NCBI GenBank assembly: GCA_947564305.1
Contig: CANOBT010000234.1
Coordinates: 1-7,270, forward strand
DNA: 7,270 nucleotides
Direction of reading: 5' to 3'
Source: an uncultured Lachnospiraceae bacterium
GTDB lineage: Bacteria > Bacillota_A > Clostridia > Lachnospirales > Lachnospiraceae
Shown here: one piece after another, positions 1-6,626 of the stretch
How positions within the stretch are numbered: position 1 is the first letter of the stretch
Layout: every line of letters starts with the position of its first letter
Program-made: the position numbers and the translations under genes
The notes under the pieces: model-generated
Told to the model about the DNA's origin: nothing
The model's database searches: none
Seen by the model: the letters and a program-made list of their open reading frames with translations, nothing else

Positions 1-1119
1 TTCATAAATTAAGGTACCGGCTTTATAATTAACACATATTTCAAAACAGTATTTAATTATATAATTGATAAAGGCTGTTTGCACTTGATTCTCTATTACT
101 ATTATAGCATTATACAAATCTTCTATTTTTGACAAATAAAACTGGAATGTTCTTAAATTTCGATGATTTTGATTCTCCATATATTGAACAAAATAATCTA
201 TATTCTCTTCCAGTGCTCTCTTTAAATCTATACCAATTGAAGCTTTACGAAGCAATTCTTTTAAAACTTTCTCTAAGTCTGGCAAATAATACAATGTAAT
301 TCCCACCAGTTTTTCTCTGATTCTTTCATACTCTGTATTTTTCCCAAATAATATATCAGTTCGTGTTTCTAATTGTTCGATAGAAATTTTTTCTCTTGTT
401 TTCTCTTCTGTTTCACTTGAGTTTCCATATAACTTTAGTATTTGATTCCTTTGAGAATTTTGATCGCCCTGAAAATCAATATCATTTCCTCCGGCTGCAA
501 CTAAATATTGCAACTCTTTTCTTTGATCGATATTTCTACCAATTTCAGACTGATTTGCAATCAAAATCACTTTCATTTTCTCATGTTCTACGAATGAGTT
601 AATATATCCTAAAATTTCATTTATTGGACATTCGCAACGCTCTAAATCGTCAAAAATTAAAATGCTGTTCTTTATAGACAAAAATTCCGATATCACATTT
701 GTAACATTGTTCTCATCTACTTCCACATCCTTAATAAAAGGCTTCGCAATATCAAACGCAAGAGGTAGCATGGATGAGATTATACTTGCTCCCTTTTTCA
801 ACAGTTTTCCAACCTCATTATCTTTCCCAAAGTATGCCTCCATGTATAGTTGTTTAGAAATATCTCCAATTGATTTAATCCCATACAAAGAAACATAAAT
901 CACGCTGCGTTTCTTATAGCCTTTAATGTTCTTCTCTTTGTTTTCTTCATGATCTTTCAATTTTGACTTCAAAACATTTGTGACAAAGTAAGTTTTCCCA
1001 CATCCCCATGTCCCATCTATCATGACTGCATAATCATATAAATATTCATCAACATATTTCTCTATAGCAGCAACAAGGGCTTCATCGTTCAGTATCTTCA
1101 CATTATTATTTAATATCAT
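1..1119 (-). CDS. KAP-family P-loop NTPase (partial, C-terminus outside window)
   Basis: The frame opens at ATG 1119-1117 and runs without a stop to the window edge (373 codons), so only the N-terminal part is visible. Ribosome site GGAGGA (1130-1125) sits 5 nt upstream. Seen: Walker A GTWGCGKT at residues 36-43, a YVSLYGIKSIGDI strand/helix at about 75-87, Walker B ILIFDDLERC at 153-162 with two acidic residues, and a sensor-like VILIANQ at 184-190. Walker A near the N-terminus plus a DDLER-type Walker B is typical of KAP NTPases. The rest is Lys/Glu-rich and predicted helical. Family knowledge: KAP proteins include the F-plasmid phage-exclusion protein PifA and many uncharacterised, sometimes membrane-anchored NTPases. 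A segment at about residues 110-130 is moderately hydrophobic, but I do not claim a membrane helix. The DNA is far more AT-rich than the phage genes. It lies beyond the recombinase operon, so a defence role is inference only. Confidence 0.85.
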   Translation of the reverse strand, partial: MILNNNVKILNDEALVAAIEKYVDEYLYDYAVMIDGTWGCGKTYFVTNVLKSKLKDHEENKEKNIKGYKKRSVIYVSLYGIKSIGDISKQLYMEAYFGKDNEVGKLLKKGASIISSMLPLAFDIAKPFIKDVEVDENNVTNVISEFLSIKNSILIFDDLERCECPINEILGYINSFVEHEKMKVILIANQSEIGRNIDQRKELQYLVAAGGNDIDFQGDQNSQRNQILKLYGNSSETEEKTREKISIEQLETRTDILFGKNTEYERIREKLVGITLYYLPDLEKVLKELLRKASIGIDLKRALEENIDYFVQYMENQNHRNLRTFQFYLSKIEDLYNAIIVIENQVQTAFINYIIKYCFEICVNYKAGTLIYE

Positions 1120-1154
1120 ATTCTTCCTCCAAGTAACTTTATATCATTTTCCAT
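1116..1154 (-). CDS. Possible 12-residue leader ORF upstream of the KAP gene
   Basis: ATG at 1154-1152 opens a 12-codon frame reading MENDIKLLGGRI. Its stop TGA (1118-1116) overlaps the KAP start as ATGA. A good ribosome site AGGAGC (1169-1164) stands 9 nt before this ATG, and the KAP ribosome site lies inside the leader. This layout is what translational coupling or a leader peptide looks like. Because the frame is so short, it may also be chance or the remnant of a longer upstream gene: the frame is open only back to a TGA about 13 codons upstream. I recognise no homologue. Confidence 0.25.
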   Translation of the reverse strand: MENDIKLLGGRI

Positions 1155-1242
1155 TAAGACAAAGCTCCTGTTCACTTCGTATAAATAACTATTTCAAACC
1201 ATCTTTCATCTGTCTTGGTAAACAAAGCTACCGGCTTTTCTC

Positions 1243-1323
1243 TCAGCCGCCTTTTAAAGCCAAATTTTCATGTCCCTCCGGGCTTGTGATGTCAAAGTTA
1301 TATTCCCCTTTACACGTTACCTC
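1243..1323 (-). pseudogene. Orphan 26-codon C-terminal coding fragment
   Basis: Immediately after an in-frame TAA (1326-1324), a frame of 26 codons ends at TGA 1245-1243. It has no start codon with a ribosome site, yet its sequence looks like real protein: it contains CKGEYNFDITSPEGHENLAL and ends KGG. The composition is richer in G/C than the flanking AT-rich bases. The simplest reading is the 3' end of a gene whose body lies elsewhere, for example a target gene split by integration of the prophage or a remnant of an older element. I cannot name the parent gene. Twenty-six codons can be open by chance, so this is tentative. Confidence 0.3.
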
Positions 1324-1328
1324 TTAAA

Positions 1329-1341
1329 TATTATCATAATA
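1329..1341. repeat. 13-bp perfect palindrome
   Basis: TATTATCATAATA is a perfect inverted repeat of 6 bp arms around one central base, lying between the recombinase terminator and the orphan fragment. It could be part of an attachment site or a protein-binding site. In such AT-rich DNA it could also be chance. Confidence 0.3.
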
Positions 1342-1372
1342 CATCAGTTTTTACTATCTGAAAAAGAGCAAG

Positions 1373-1415
1373 AAAAAAAGCCGATCAGGAATCAAACTCC
1401 CAATCGGCCGTTTTT
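1373..1415 (-). terminator. Intrinsic terminator of the recombinase operon (possibly bidirectional)
   Basis: Arms GCCGAT (1380-1385) and ATCGGC (1403-1408) pair perfectly, with three further inner pairs (1388-1390 with 1398-1400) beyond a 2x2 internal loop. On the minus strand the stem is followed by seven T (1379-1373), and it begins 8 nt after the stop codon of the third recombinase gene. On the plus strand it is followed by five T (1411-1415), so it may also stop transcription coming from the other side. Confidence 0.8.
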
Positions 1416-1416
1416 C

Positions 1417-2835
1417 TTACTCCTCTTCATTTTTACATTCAATCTCAGTTCCGTCCAAGAACACCACCAGCAACGTGCCATCCTCAAAGACCTTGATGTG
1501 GTCCAGCGTTTTCAGCATGAAGTCCGTATCCATCTTCTTCAAAGGCTGCGCCCCATCCGTGTATTCTATGAACTTCTCCGCCCGGTAACCTTCCAGCAGA
1601 TTTTCACTCTGCATCTGTTCCTTCCAACGCTCCATAAAAGCCTCCCGGTTCTCAACCAGAGCATTCCATGCCATCAGATAAGCCTTTATCAGCGTTTCTT
1701 CCTCCACATGGCGGTTGGAACATCCCATAACACCTTTGACTTTATACCGTTCGCTGCACTGCCATATTTTGCGGTCAAACCCAGTGCTGCTGCGCCATCC
1801 CTTCCTTGCGAAAACCTTATTGCAAGTTCCGCAGATTATTTTTGAAGCAAACGGGTTACTTTCCGGCCGGTGGGAATAGGAGTTTGTCCCGTGCTCCTCC
1901 AGATATTTTCTCCGGCGTTCTATTTCAAGCTGTACGCACTCCCAAATCCGCTTTGGAATAATCGCTTCGTGGTCATCCCCTACATAAAACATCTGAATTT
2001 CACCTTTATTCTGTGCCCGCTTTTTAGTCAAAAAGTCCACCGTATAGCTTTTCTGTAGCAGGGCATCCCCTTTATACTTTTCATTTTGAAGCATATTGGT
2101 CAGCGTAGTAGCCTGCCACTTAGTACCGCCATTCCAGTTTTTGATCCCTTCCCTTTCAAAGATCCGCTTGATATAGTCCGCTGTTTTTCCATCCAGAAAT
2201 TCCTGATACAGCCGCACTACAATCGGTTCCTGTTTTCTATTAATAACCAGCTTACCGCTCTCGTCCGTATCGTAACCGAGGAAGCGCTTGGTACTCATTT
2301 TATGCTTTCCTGCTTCAAACCTTCTGCGAATCCCCCATGTACAGTTCTCTGAAATGGAGCGGCTCTCATCCTGCGCCAGTGAGGAAAGGATGGTCAGCAG
2401 CACTTCGCCTTTCGCATCAAGGGTATTGATATTTTCCTTTTCAAAGATAATTCCAATCCCTAAATCCTTTAGTTCCCTCACATAGTTCAGGCAGTCCAGT
2501 GTATTCCTTGCGAACCTGGAAATGGACTTGGTAATGATCATGTCAATTTTCCCCGCCCTGCAGTCAGCAATCATGCGGTTGAATTCATCCCTCTTTTTGG
2601 TGTTAGTACCGGAGATGCCTTCGTCCGCATAGGTCCCTGCATATTCATACAACGGATTTTCGCTGATATAGTTTGTGTAATAATTGACCTGATTCTCATA
2701 ACTTAATAACTGTTCTTCTTGGTCGGTTGATACCCGGCAGTACGCTGCCATCCTGAGTTTCCGTACAGCCTGCGCGGTTCCTGATTCCGCGGTCGAAATC
2801 TGCTTTGCGGGTATAACAGTAATGCTTCTTGCCAT
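1417..2835 (-). CDS. Large serine recombinase (third of the trio)
   Basis: A 472-residue site-specific recombinase of the serine family. The resolvase-type catalytic domain covers about 27-180: YCRVSTD holds the nucleophile Ser36 and Arg34, and ITKSISRFARNT holds the conserved active-site arginines. A Recombinase domain follows at about 190-300, then a zinc beta-ribbon with Cys335, Cys338, Cys360 and Cys372, then a helical tail. Length and domain order are normal for the family. The start is fixed by a strong site GAGGAGGT (2851-2844) 8 nt before ATG 2835-2833. This site and the first 46 codons, Ser36 included, lie inside the preceding recombinase gene in another frame. The gene ends the operon and is followed by a strong terminator. 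Expected role: cutting and rejoining attachment sites through a 5'-phosphoserine link to integrate or excise the prophage, probably with its two neighbours. Confidence 0.93.
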   Translation of the reverse strand: MARSITVIPAKQISTAESGTAQAVRKLRMAAYCRVSTDQEEQLLSYENQVNYYTNYISENPLYEYAGTYADEGISGTNTKKRDEFNRMIADCRAGKIDMIITKSISRFARNTLDCLNYVRELKDLGIGIIFEKENINTLDAKGEVLLTILSSLAQDESRSISENCTWGIRRRFEAGKHKMSTKRFLGYDTDESGKLVINRKQEPIVVRLYQEFLDGKTADYIKRIFEREGIKNWNGGTKWQATTLTNMLQNEKYKGDALLQKSYTVDFLTKKRAQNKGEIQMFYVGDDHEAIIPKRIWECVQLEIERRRKYLEEHGTNSYSHRPESNPFASKIICGTCNKVFARKGWRSSTGFDRKIWQCSERYKVKGVMGCSNRHVEEETLIKAYLMAWNALVENREAFMERWKEQMQSENLLEGYRAEKFIEYTDGAQPLKKMDTDFMLKTLDHIKVFEDGTLLVVFLDGTEIECKNEEE

Positions 2836-3976
2836 TTTGTATTACCTCCTCAATTACTGTCTGCTCCGTGATATTCAATCCTGTAAGTGCCTCGTCATCC
2901 ACACGGATGCCTCTGCATGCTTTCTTCCCCTTTTCAATGTAGGTACTGCACAGCCATTGGATTTTTTTCTTGTAAACCTGCCTCCTTCTGAGTGTCCTGC
3001 CGCAATATGGACAGATCAGCAGCCCGCTTAACGGATAACGGTTCTGAAATTTCTTTGTGCCATCCTGCCCGATGTTCCTTTCCCGTTTGGTCTGTTCCTT
3101 CCTCTGCTGTACCCGCTCCCATATTTCCGGCGGAACAATCGGCTCATGGTTTTCAGAAATGTAATAGCTCTGTACCTCTCCCCGGTTCCTCCGGGTCACA
3201 TTTCGCCGTGTAGGAGGCGTGTAATATTTCTGCAAATGGAAATCGCCTTTATATTTCTCATTGGAAAGCATCCCGCCAACCGTCCCGCTCTCCCACTGGC
3301 TACCCGTCATGGTTTTGACACCGAGATAATTCAACAGATCGGAAAGCCTGCTGCACCCAACATTCATCAGGTAAAGATCAAACAGAAGCCTGACGATTTC
3401 CGCCTCCTTCCGGTTTACTACCAGATCACCGTATTCGTCTTTGTCATATCCGCAAAAGCGTGTGGTGTTGATCATCACTTCGCCACGCTCAAATTTCTTT
3501 TTTATAGACCATTTATTGTTCTCACTCATGCTCCTGCTTTCTTCCTGTGCGAAAGAAGCGAGGACGGCAAGCATCATCTCGCCGTCCCCTGAAAGAGTGT
3601 TTATTTTCTGTTCTTCAAAAAAAATACCGACACCCAGTTCTTTCAGTTCCCTTGCGAACTTCAGAACGGTGACGGTATTTCTTGCAAACCTTGATATGGA
3701 TTTTGTAATGATAAGATCAAGCTCTCCTGCCCTCGCCCGCTCCAGCATTTTCTGAAACTGCGGACGGTTTTCACAATAGCCGGAGATACCCTGGTCTGCA
3801 TATACACCGGCAAATTCATATTCCGGATTTCCTTTGATCAGCCTCTCATAGGTTGCTGTCTGATTTTCCAGTGAATCTTCCTGCCTCCGGCTGTCTGTGG
3901 AGACTCTGGCATAAGCACATACCCTTTTCTTTTGTAAGACTGAAACTGGACATTTGTTAATCGCTTCTACTCGCAC
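2696..3976 (-). CDS. Large serine recombinase (second of the trio)
   Basis: A 426-residue serine recombinase. The catalytic domain at about 17-170 has YARVSTD with nucleophile Ser26 and the arginine motif ITKSISRFARNT. The Recombinase domain follows at about 180-290, then a zinc ribbon with CPYC (Cys322, Cys325), Cys343 and Cys354. After the ribbon the protein has only a short basic tail ending RPRRTVIKL, lacking the long helical region of the third recombinase. The start is GTG 3976-3974, overlapping the upstream stop TAG (3969-3967) by 10 nt. The frame is closed by a TGA just upstream and no other good start lies before the catalytic strand. The ribosome site is weak (AGAAGTGG), which suggests coupling to translation of the small upstream gene. 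The last 46 codons overlap the next gene. The protein is clearly paralogous to it but too diverged for a recent duplication. Confidence 0.92.
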   Translation of the reverse strand: MRVEAINKCPVSVLQKKRVCAYARVSTDSRRQEDSLENQTATYERLIKGNPEYEFAGVYADQGISGYCENRPQFQKMLERARAGELDLIITKSISRFARNTVTVLKFARELKELGVGIFFEEQKINTLSGDGEMMLAVLASFAQEESRSMSENNKWSIKKKFERGEVMINTTRFCGYDKDEYGDLVVNRKEAEIVRLLFDLYLMNVGCSRLSDLLNYLGVKTMTGSQWESGTVGGMLSNEKYKGDFHLQKYYTPPTRRNVTRRNRGEVQSYYISENHEPIVPPEIWERVQQRKEQTKRERNIGQDGTKKFQNRYPLSGLLICPYCGRTLRRRQVYKKKIQWLCSTYIEKGKKACRGIRVDDEALTGLNITEQTVIEEVIQNGKKHYCYTRKADFDRGIRNRAGCTETQDGSVLPGINRPRRTVIKL

Positions 3977-4383
3977 GGTACACCACTTCTTTCAAAAAAC
4001 ATTTTCTTAAACTCCTGAATCCTTTGGAAAATGGCCTGTGCATCCTCTATCTCATCAATACACAGCACTTCCACGTTATTTTTGCTGCAAATCGCCATGA
4101 ATTCTATAAACTGTCCCCAGTCACGGGCAATCGTGGCAGCCTTCATAGTAACAACCACATCAATCTTCTTTGCAGCAATCTCCATTTTCAGACGGTTGAA
4201 TTCTTTTCTGTCCGGATCTGCTCCTGATGCCTCTTCAAAGAATATCTGCAAATCCCATTTCTGTTTACCATACTTTTCTTCCAGCCGTTTCATTACATCG
4301 TCCAGATACTTTTCATAATCCCTGTCACGGTGGTTCACACGGCAGTAAAAAGCCACCCGGTTTATCTTTCCTGCAATCACCAT
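3967..4383 (-). CDS. Small serine-recombinase-like protein, catalytic serine replaced (first of the trio)
   Basis: A 138-residue protein that aligns along its length with the catalytic domains of its two neighbours: RVAFYCRV strand at 9-16, FFEEASGADPDRKEFNRL at about 48-65, KKIDVVVTMKAATIARDW at about 72-89. The nucleophile position after CRV is Asn17, not Ser. The SRFAR arginine motif has become ATIAR, keeping only one arginine. It stops where the long E helix begins and has no Recombinase or zinc domain. It is therefore predicted to lack strand-cleavage activity and may act as a partner, regulator or directionality protein for the two complete recombinases (inference). Start ATG 4383-4381 has an AAAGGGG ribosome site about 10 nt upstream. 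It leads the operon and overlaps the next gene by 10 nt. The frame is intact, so it looks maintained, not decaying. Confidence 0.85.
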   Translation of the reverse strand: MVIAGKINRVAFYCRVNHRDRDYEKYLDDVMKRLEEKYGKQKWDLQIFFEEASGADPDRKEFNRLKMEIAAKKIDVVVTMKAATIARDWGQFIEFMAICSKNNVEVLCIDEIEDAQAIFQRIQEFKKMFFERSGVPCE

Positions 4384-4417
4384 TTAATAAGTACCCCTTT
4401 CTTTTTTTGGTAGTCTA

Positions 4418-4446
4418 TCTATCACTCTAAAGTCCCCAAAAGTCAA
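4418..4446 (-). promoter_or_regulatory. Candidate sigma-A promoter of the recombinase operon
   Basis: On the minus strand, TTGACT (4446-4441) is followed after 17 nt by GATAGA (4423-4418), leaving room for a short leader with the AAAGGGG ribosome site of the first recombinase gene. The -35 is good and the -10 matches the consensus in only three positions. A separate promoter is expected here because the lysin terminator lies just upstream. Confidence 0.4.
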
Positions 4447-4480
4447 GCAATTCTGCTGTTTCCACCGCATCTTTTTTCAC

Positions 4481-4504
4481 TCTGTCCAAACTTGTCCAGA
4501 CAGA
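4481..4504. repeat. Inverted and direct repeats upstream of the recombinase operon
   Basis: TCTGTC (4481-4486) and GACAGA (4499-4504) form a perfect 6-bp inverted repeat with a 12-nt spacer. Within it TGTCCA occurs twice (4483-4488 and 4493-4498), exactly 10 bp apart. The unit lies about 35 bp upstream of the candidate -35, between the lysin terminator and the recombinase promoter. It could be a regulator or recombinase binding site; the short arms keep confidence low. Confidence 0.3.
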
Positions 4505-4541
4505 AAAAAAGAAGGCCAGACGGGAAAAATCCCGCCTGACC
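4503..4541 (-). terminator. Intrinsic terminator of the endolysin gene
   Basis: The minus-strand RNA forms an 11-bp stem (4541-4531 with 4524-4514) closed by a 6-nt AUUUUU loop. Two of the pairs are G-U wobbles that would be mismatches on the plus strand, which shows the hairpin is selected as minus-strand RNA. It is followed by UUC and seven U (4510-4504). It begins 7 nt after the lysin stop codon. Confidence 0.88.
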
Positions 4542-4547
4542 AGTCCC

Positions 4548-6071
4548 TTAACACTTCACTGCGTAGTCGAGCGAAATCCAGCCATCACGGTTCTTCTGGT
4601 ACGCTTTCAAAAGCCCCCACTTGGATGTGCCGGGGCCGTCCGCTTCCTCTACAATCGTAAAGACACCTTTTCCCGTGTACTTCCCTGTCTTAGCTTTATC
4701 CGTACCCGGCCCTTTGCGGATACGCAGATCCGAAATAGACACCTTCACCAGATACGGCTGAAAAGCAGTCTGTTTCCCGGTGTAGATATTTTTACCGGAT
4801 TCATCGAACACGGAATACCCTGCATTCTCATCCGCACACTTCTTCGCATTCTCCAGACTGTGGAATGCGCCCTTCTGTGATACTGCATCCGCCCAGGTCT
4901 TACGCACACGGTACCAGACTTCCGCAGTTCCGGCATTTGCCGCATCATACTGTGTCAGCTTCCACTTCTCAATGATGGAGCAAAGGTTCTCCACATAGGT
5001 CGGGGAGGTTGCATACCCGCCATCCTTGATGATCTGCGCCGCTTTCTTGTAGTCCGTGCAGCCTTTCAAGCCATCATAACGCAGTTTCGTGCCATTCTTC
5101 GCTCCCAAAAGATATGCGGAATGGTCTGCAATGGATTTCTCCACGGACGGATATTTACGGAAGTCAGCCATCACGGTCACATAGGCACCATTCTCGTATT
5201 CCTGCGTTTTCTTGGTGTAGATGGAAGTGCCGTTCCAGGCGGAACCGCCCCAGGTATTCCCGGAAAGGGATTTCTTCATCCCAAAGCAGTTGTTGGCGTT
5301 CTGTGCCAGTTCAGATTTACCATAACCAGATTCCAGGATGAACTGTGCCATAGATACCGAAGCAAGGATACCGCTTGCTTTCTGGTCCGCGGTAAACAGC
5401 GGCCCTACCTTGGCGATCACATCTGCCTCAGAGAGATTTTTTAGAGAAGCTGCCTGCAGGTCGGAACTTCCTGTATCAGCCGGACTGCCAGAACCGTTCA
5501 TGGCAGCCTTTACCGCCTTGCGAAATCCATCCATGGTGTAACCCATACCGAGTCCATTCCACAGATGCTCCGGGTCCCCGTGGTTGCTGGCAATGCCCCT
5601 GCTGTATCCCTCCCTGTGGCTGATAATCACGCCATCAGTGGTCGGGTTTAAGTTGTACTGCTTACACAGCATAGCAAACAATTCTACCGCTGCCTCGTAG
5701 GTCCTTTTTGTCACTGCCCTTGCGGTTGCTTTATCCGAGCAGGTAAAGTTACTGCCCGATGTGTACTTGATGCACGCCGGTTCGCACATCTCCACTCCGA
5801 TATGGCTATTGTTACCGCTTCCTTTACTGCCGGAACCGCAGTGCCACCCTCTATGGTTCCACGGCAAAGTCTGGTATACCGTGCCGTCGTTGCCGTCAAT
5901 GAAACCATGCACACAGGCATTGTTATAAGACGGGTTGTTCCATGAATTAATAAACACCGATGCCTTCGGCTGCGGGCAGCCCACGGAATGGAGCATCAGC
6001 CCCTTGACTATAATCTTTCTCCCTGCCGTATAGCAGGGATTCTTTGTTAAAATACTCTGTACCAACTTCAT
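4548..6071 (-). CDS. Phage endolysin: amidase, glucosaminidase, SPOR-like and SH3b modules
   Basis: A 507-residue peptidoglycan hydrolase that releases progeny phage. An Amidase_2-type N-acetylmuramoyl-L-alanine amidase domain covers about 20-175, with LMLHSVG (His28), VHGFID, SHREG (His152) and NHGDPEHLW (His164, Asp166) as candidate zinc/catalytic residues. A Gly/Ser linker lies at about 192-203. A GH73-type glucosaminidase follows at about 212-375, with SMAQFILESGYGKS carrying probable catalytic Glu247 and then NNCFGMK. A SPOR-like segment lies at 384-438 and an SH3b wall-binding domain at about 439-507 (LRIRKGPG, DGWISLDY). There is no signal peptide, so export depends on the neighbouring holin. 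I chose ATG 6071-6069 because GAGG stands 8 nt upstream. A longer GTG start at 6104 lies inside the upstream terminator hairpin and lacks a ribosome site. The first residues resemble those expected of complete amidases, so nothing is missing. Two different lytic activities in one protein fit Firmicutes phages. Confidence 0.93.
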   Translation of the reverse strand: MKLVQSILTKNPCYTAGRKIIVKGLMLHSVGCPQPKASVFINSWNNPSYNNACVHGFIDGNDGTVYQTLPWNHRGWHCGSGSKGSGNNSHIGVEMCEPACIKYTSGSNFTCSDKATARAVTKRTYEAAVELFAMLCKQYNLNPTTDGVIISHREGYSRGIASNHGDPEHLWNGLGMGYTMDGFRKAVKAAMNGSGSPADTGSSDLQAASLKNLSEADVIAKVGPLFTADQKASGILASVSMAQFILESGYGKSELAQNANNCFGMKKSLSGNTWGGSAWNGTSIYTKKTQEYENGAYVTVMADFRKYPSVEKSIADHSAYLLGAKNGTKLRYDGLKGCTDYKKAAQIIKDGGYATSPTYVENLCSIIEKWKLTQYDAANAGTAEVWYRVRKTWADAVSQKGAFHSLENAKKCADENAGYSVFDESGKNIYTGKQTAFQPYLVKVSISDLRIRKGPGTDKAKTGKYTGKGVFTIVEEADGPGTSKWGLLKAYQKNRDGWISLDYAVKC

Positions 6072-6094
6072 AATCATATCCTCGCTTTCCAAAG

Positions 6095-6118
6095 AAAAAA
6101 GCACCGGAAACCCGATGC
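6095..6118 (-). terminator. Intrinsic terminator or attenuator between holin and lysin
   Basis: On the minus strand GCATCGG (6118-6112) pairs with CCGGTGC (6107-6101) around a GTTT loop, with one G-U pair, followed by six T (6100-6095). It begins directly after the holin stop codon. The lysin ATG is only 23 nt further on, so no promoter fits between them and lysin expression must pass this hairpin. Confidence 0.8.
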
Positions 6119-6526
6119 TTACTCTCCCTCTTTCCCATCTTTCAACTGTTCCAATACATCCTTTAACTTCTGCGGTACGGGCAATCCAAGGACCGATGCG
6201 TTCTCCAGAATGCTGATCCCCTCATTAGACAAATAGAAGAAGATTACCGCCGTGCGGATGACACTGCCATTCTGGATCACATAAGTGTCCACGATATGCC
6301 CCACCGCCACCAGCGCAAAGATAACCACCTTCTTAAAAATCCCGTGAAACCCCACCTCACTGGACAGATTCTTATTCAGGACCGCCACCATAACTCCTGT
6401 CAGGTAATCCACCACCACGAACACAATCAGGGCATACAGGAAACCGTCAAAACCTCCCATGACGGCCCCGACCGCCCCTCCAAGTGCTGCAAATGCATAC
6501 TGTGCTGCTTCAATAAAATTCTTCAT
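6119..6526 (-). CDS. Phage holin (TcdE/phage-lysis holin type, Phage_holin_4 family)
   Basis: A 135-residue membrane protein that forms membrane lesions to let the endolysin reach the wall at the end of the lytic cycle. Hydrophobic segments lie at about 10-25 (glycine/alanine-rich), 28-50 and 66-84, with a weaker one at about 90-100. The family motif DYLTG is at 40-44 and the conserved SNEGISILEN at 100-109. A charged, soluble C-terminal tail follows. Length matches the family. Start ATG 6526-6524 has an AGAGGAA ribosome site about 8 nt upstream. It is flanked on both sides by intrinsic terminators and followed by the lysin gene in the same direction, the usual lysis cassette order. TcdE-like proteins can also serve toxin release, but the tail protein and lysin next door favour a phage role. 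Confidence 0.93.
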   Translation of the reverse strand: MKNFIEAAQYAFAALGGAVGAVMGGFDGFLYALIVFVVVDYLTGVMVAVLNKNLSSEVGFHGIFKKVVIFALVAVGHIVDTYVIQNGSVIRTAVIFFYLSNEGISILENASVLGLPVPQKLKDVLEQLKDGKEGE

Positions 6527-6562
6527 CTTCTTTTCCTCTCTTTCTTTGATTTTTTTAATATG

Positions 6563-6592
6563 AAAAAAGCAGCTGCCATACAGACCGCCGCT
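6563..6592 (-). terminator. Intrinsic terminator of the HTH-zinc gene
   Basis: On the minus strand AGCGGC (6592-6587) pairs with GCTGCT (6573-6568) with one G-U pair, followed by a T run (6568-6563). The stem is short and the loop 13 nt, so it is weaker than the others. It lies about 35 nt after the HTH-zinc stop codon and about 37 nt before the holin start. Confidence 0.55.
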
Positions 6593-6626
6593 ATTTTCCT
6601 ATTTGCATCTCATATGGAATTATCTA

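Larger units (their letters stand above)
1120..1416. other. Intergenic stretch at compositional boundary; candidate prophage right junction
   Basis: This gap between the recombinase operon and the KAP gene holds, from high to low coordinates, the recombinase terminator, an AT-rich zone with a 13-bp palindrome (1329-1341), the orphan reading frame 1323-1243, a weak hairpin (CGGCT 1232-1236 with AGCCG 1245-1249) and the KAP leader. Base composition falls from about half G/C in the recombinases to about a third or less in the KAP gene across it. In prophages that carry serine recombinase genes after the lysis genes, the attachment site is expected just downstream of the last recombinase gene, which places a junction here by inference. 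A perfect TTGACA (1295-1290, minus) has only a poor -10 (CATGAA) 17 nt on, so I do not call a promoter for the KAP gene. Confidence 0.4.

Noticed and set aside
396..898. Two short plus-strand frames (68 and 78 codons)
   Set aside because: They are antisense to the continuous KAP NTPase frame, which carries Walker A and B motifs.
1232..1249. Hairpin CGGCT/AGCCG as a terminator of the orphan fragment
   Set aside because: The 5-bp stem overlaps the stop codon and has no proper T run on either strand.
1270..1845. Plus-strand open frame of 191 codons
   Set aside because: It lies antisense to the third recombinase gene, has no ribosome site and reads as low-complexity shadow protein; the minus-strand frame has full recombinase motifs.
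2696..2835. Frameshift joining the second and third recombinase genes
   Set aside because: Each encodes its own complete catalytic domain and zinc ribbon, and the third has a strong ribosome site, so this is an overlap of two genes and not a broken one.
6072..6104. Longer GTG start for the endolysin
   Set aside because: This start falls within the terminator hairpin and has no ribosome site, whereas ATG 6071 has GAGG at correct spacing.
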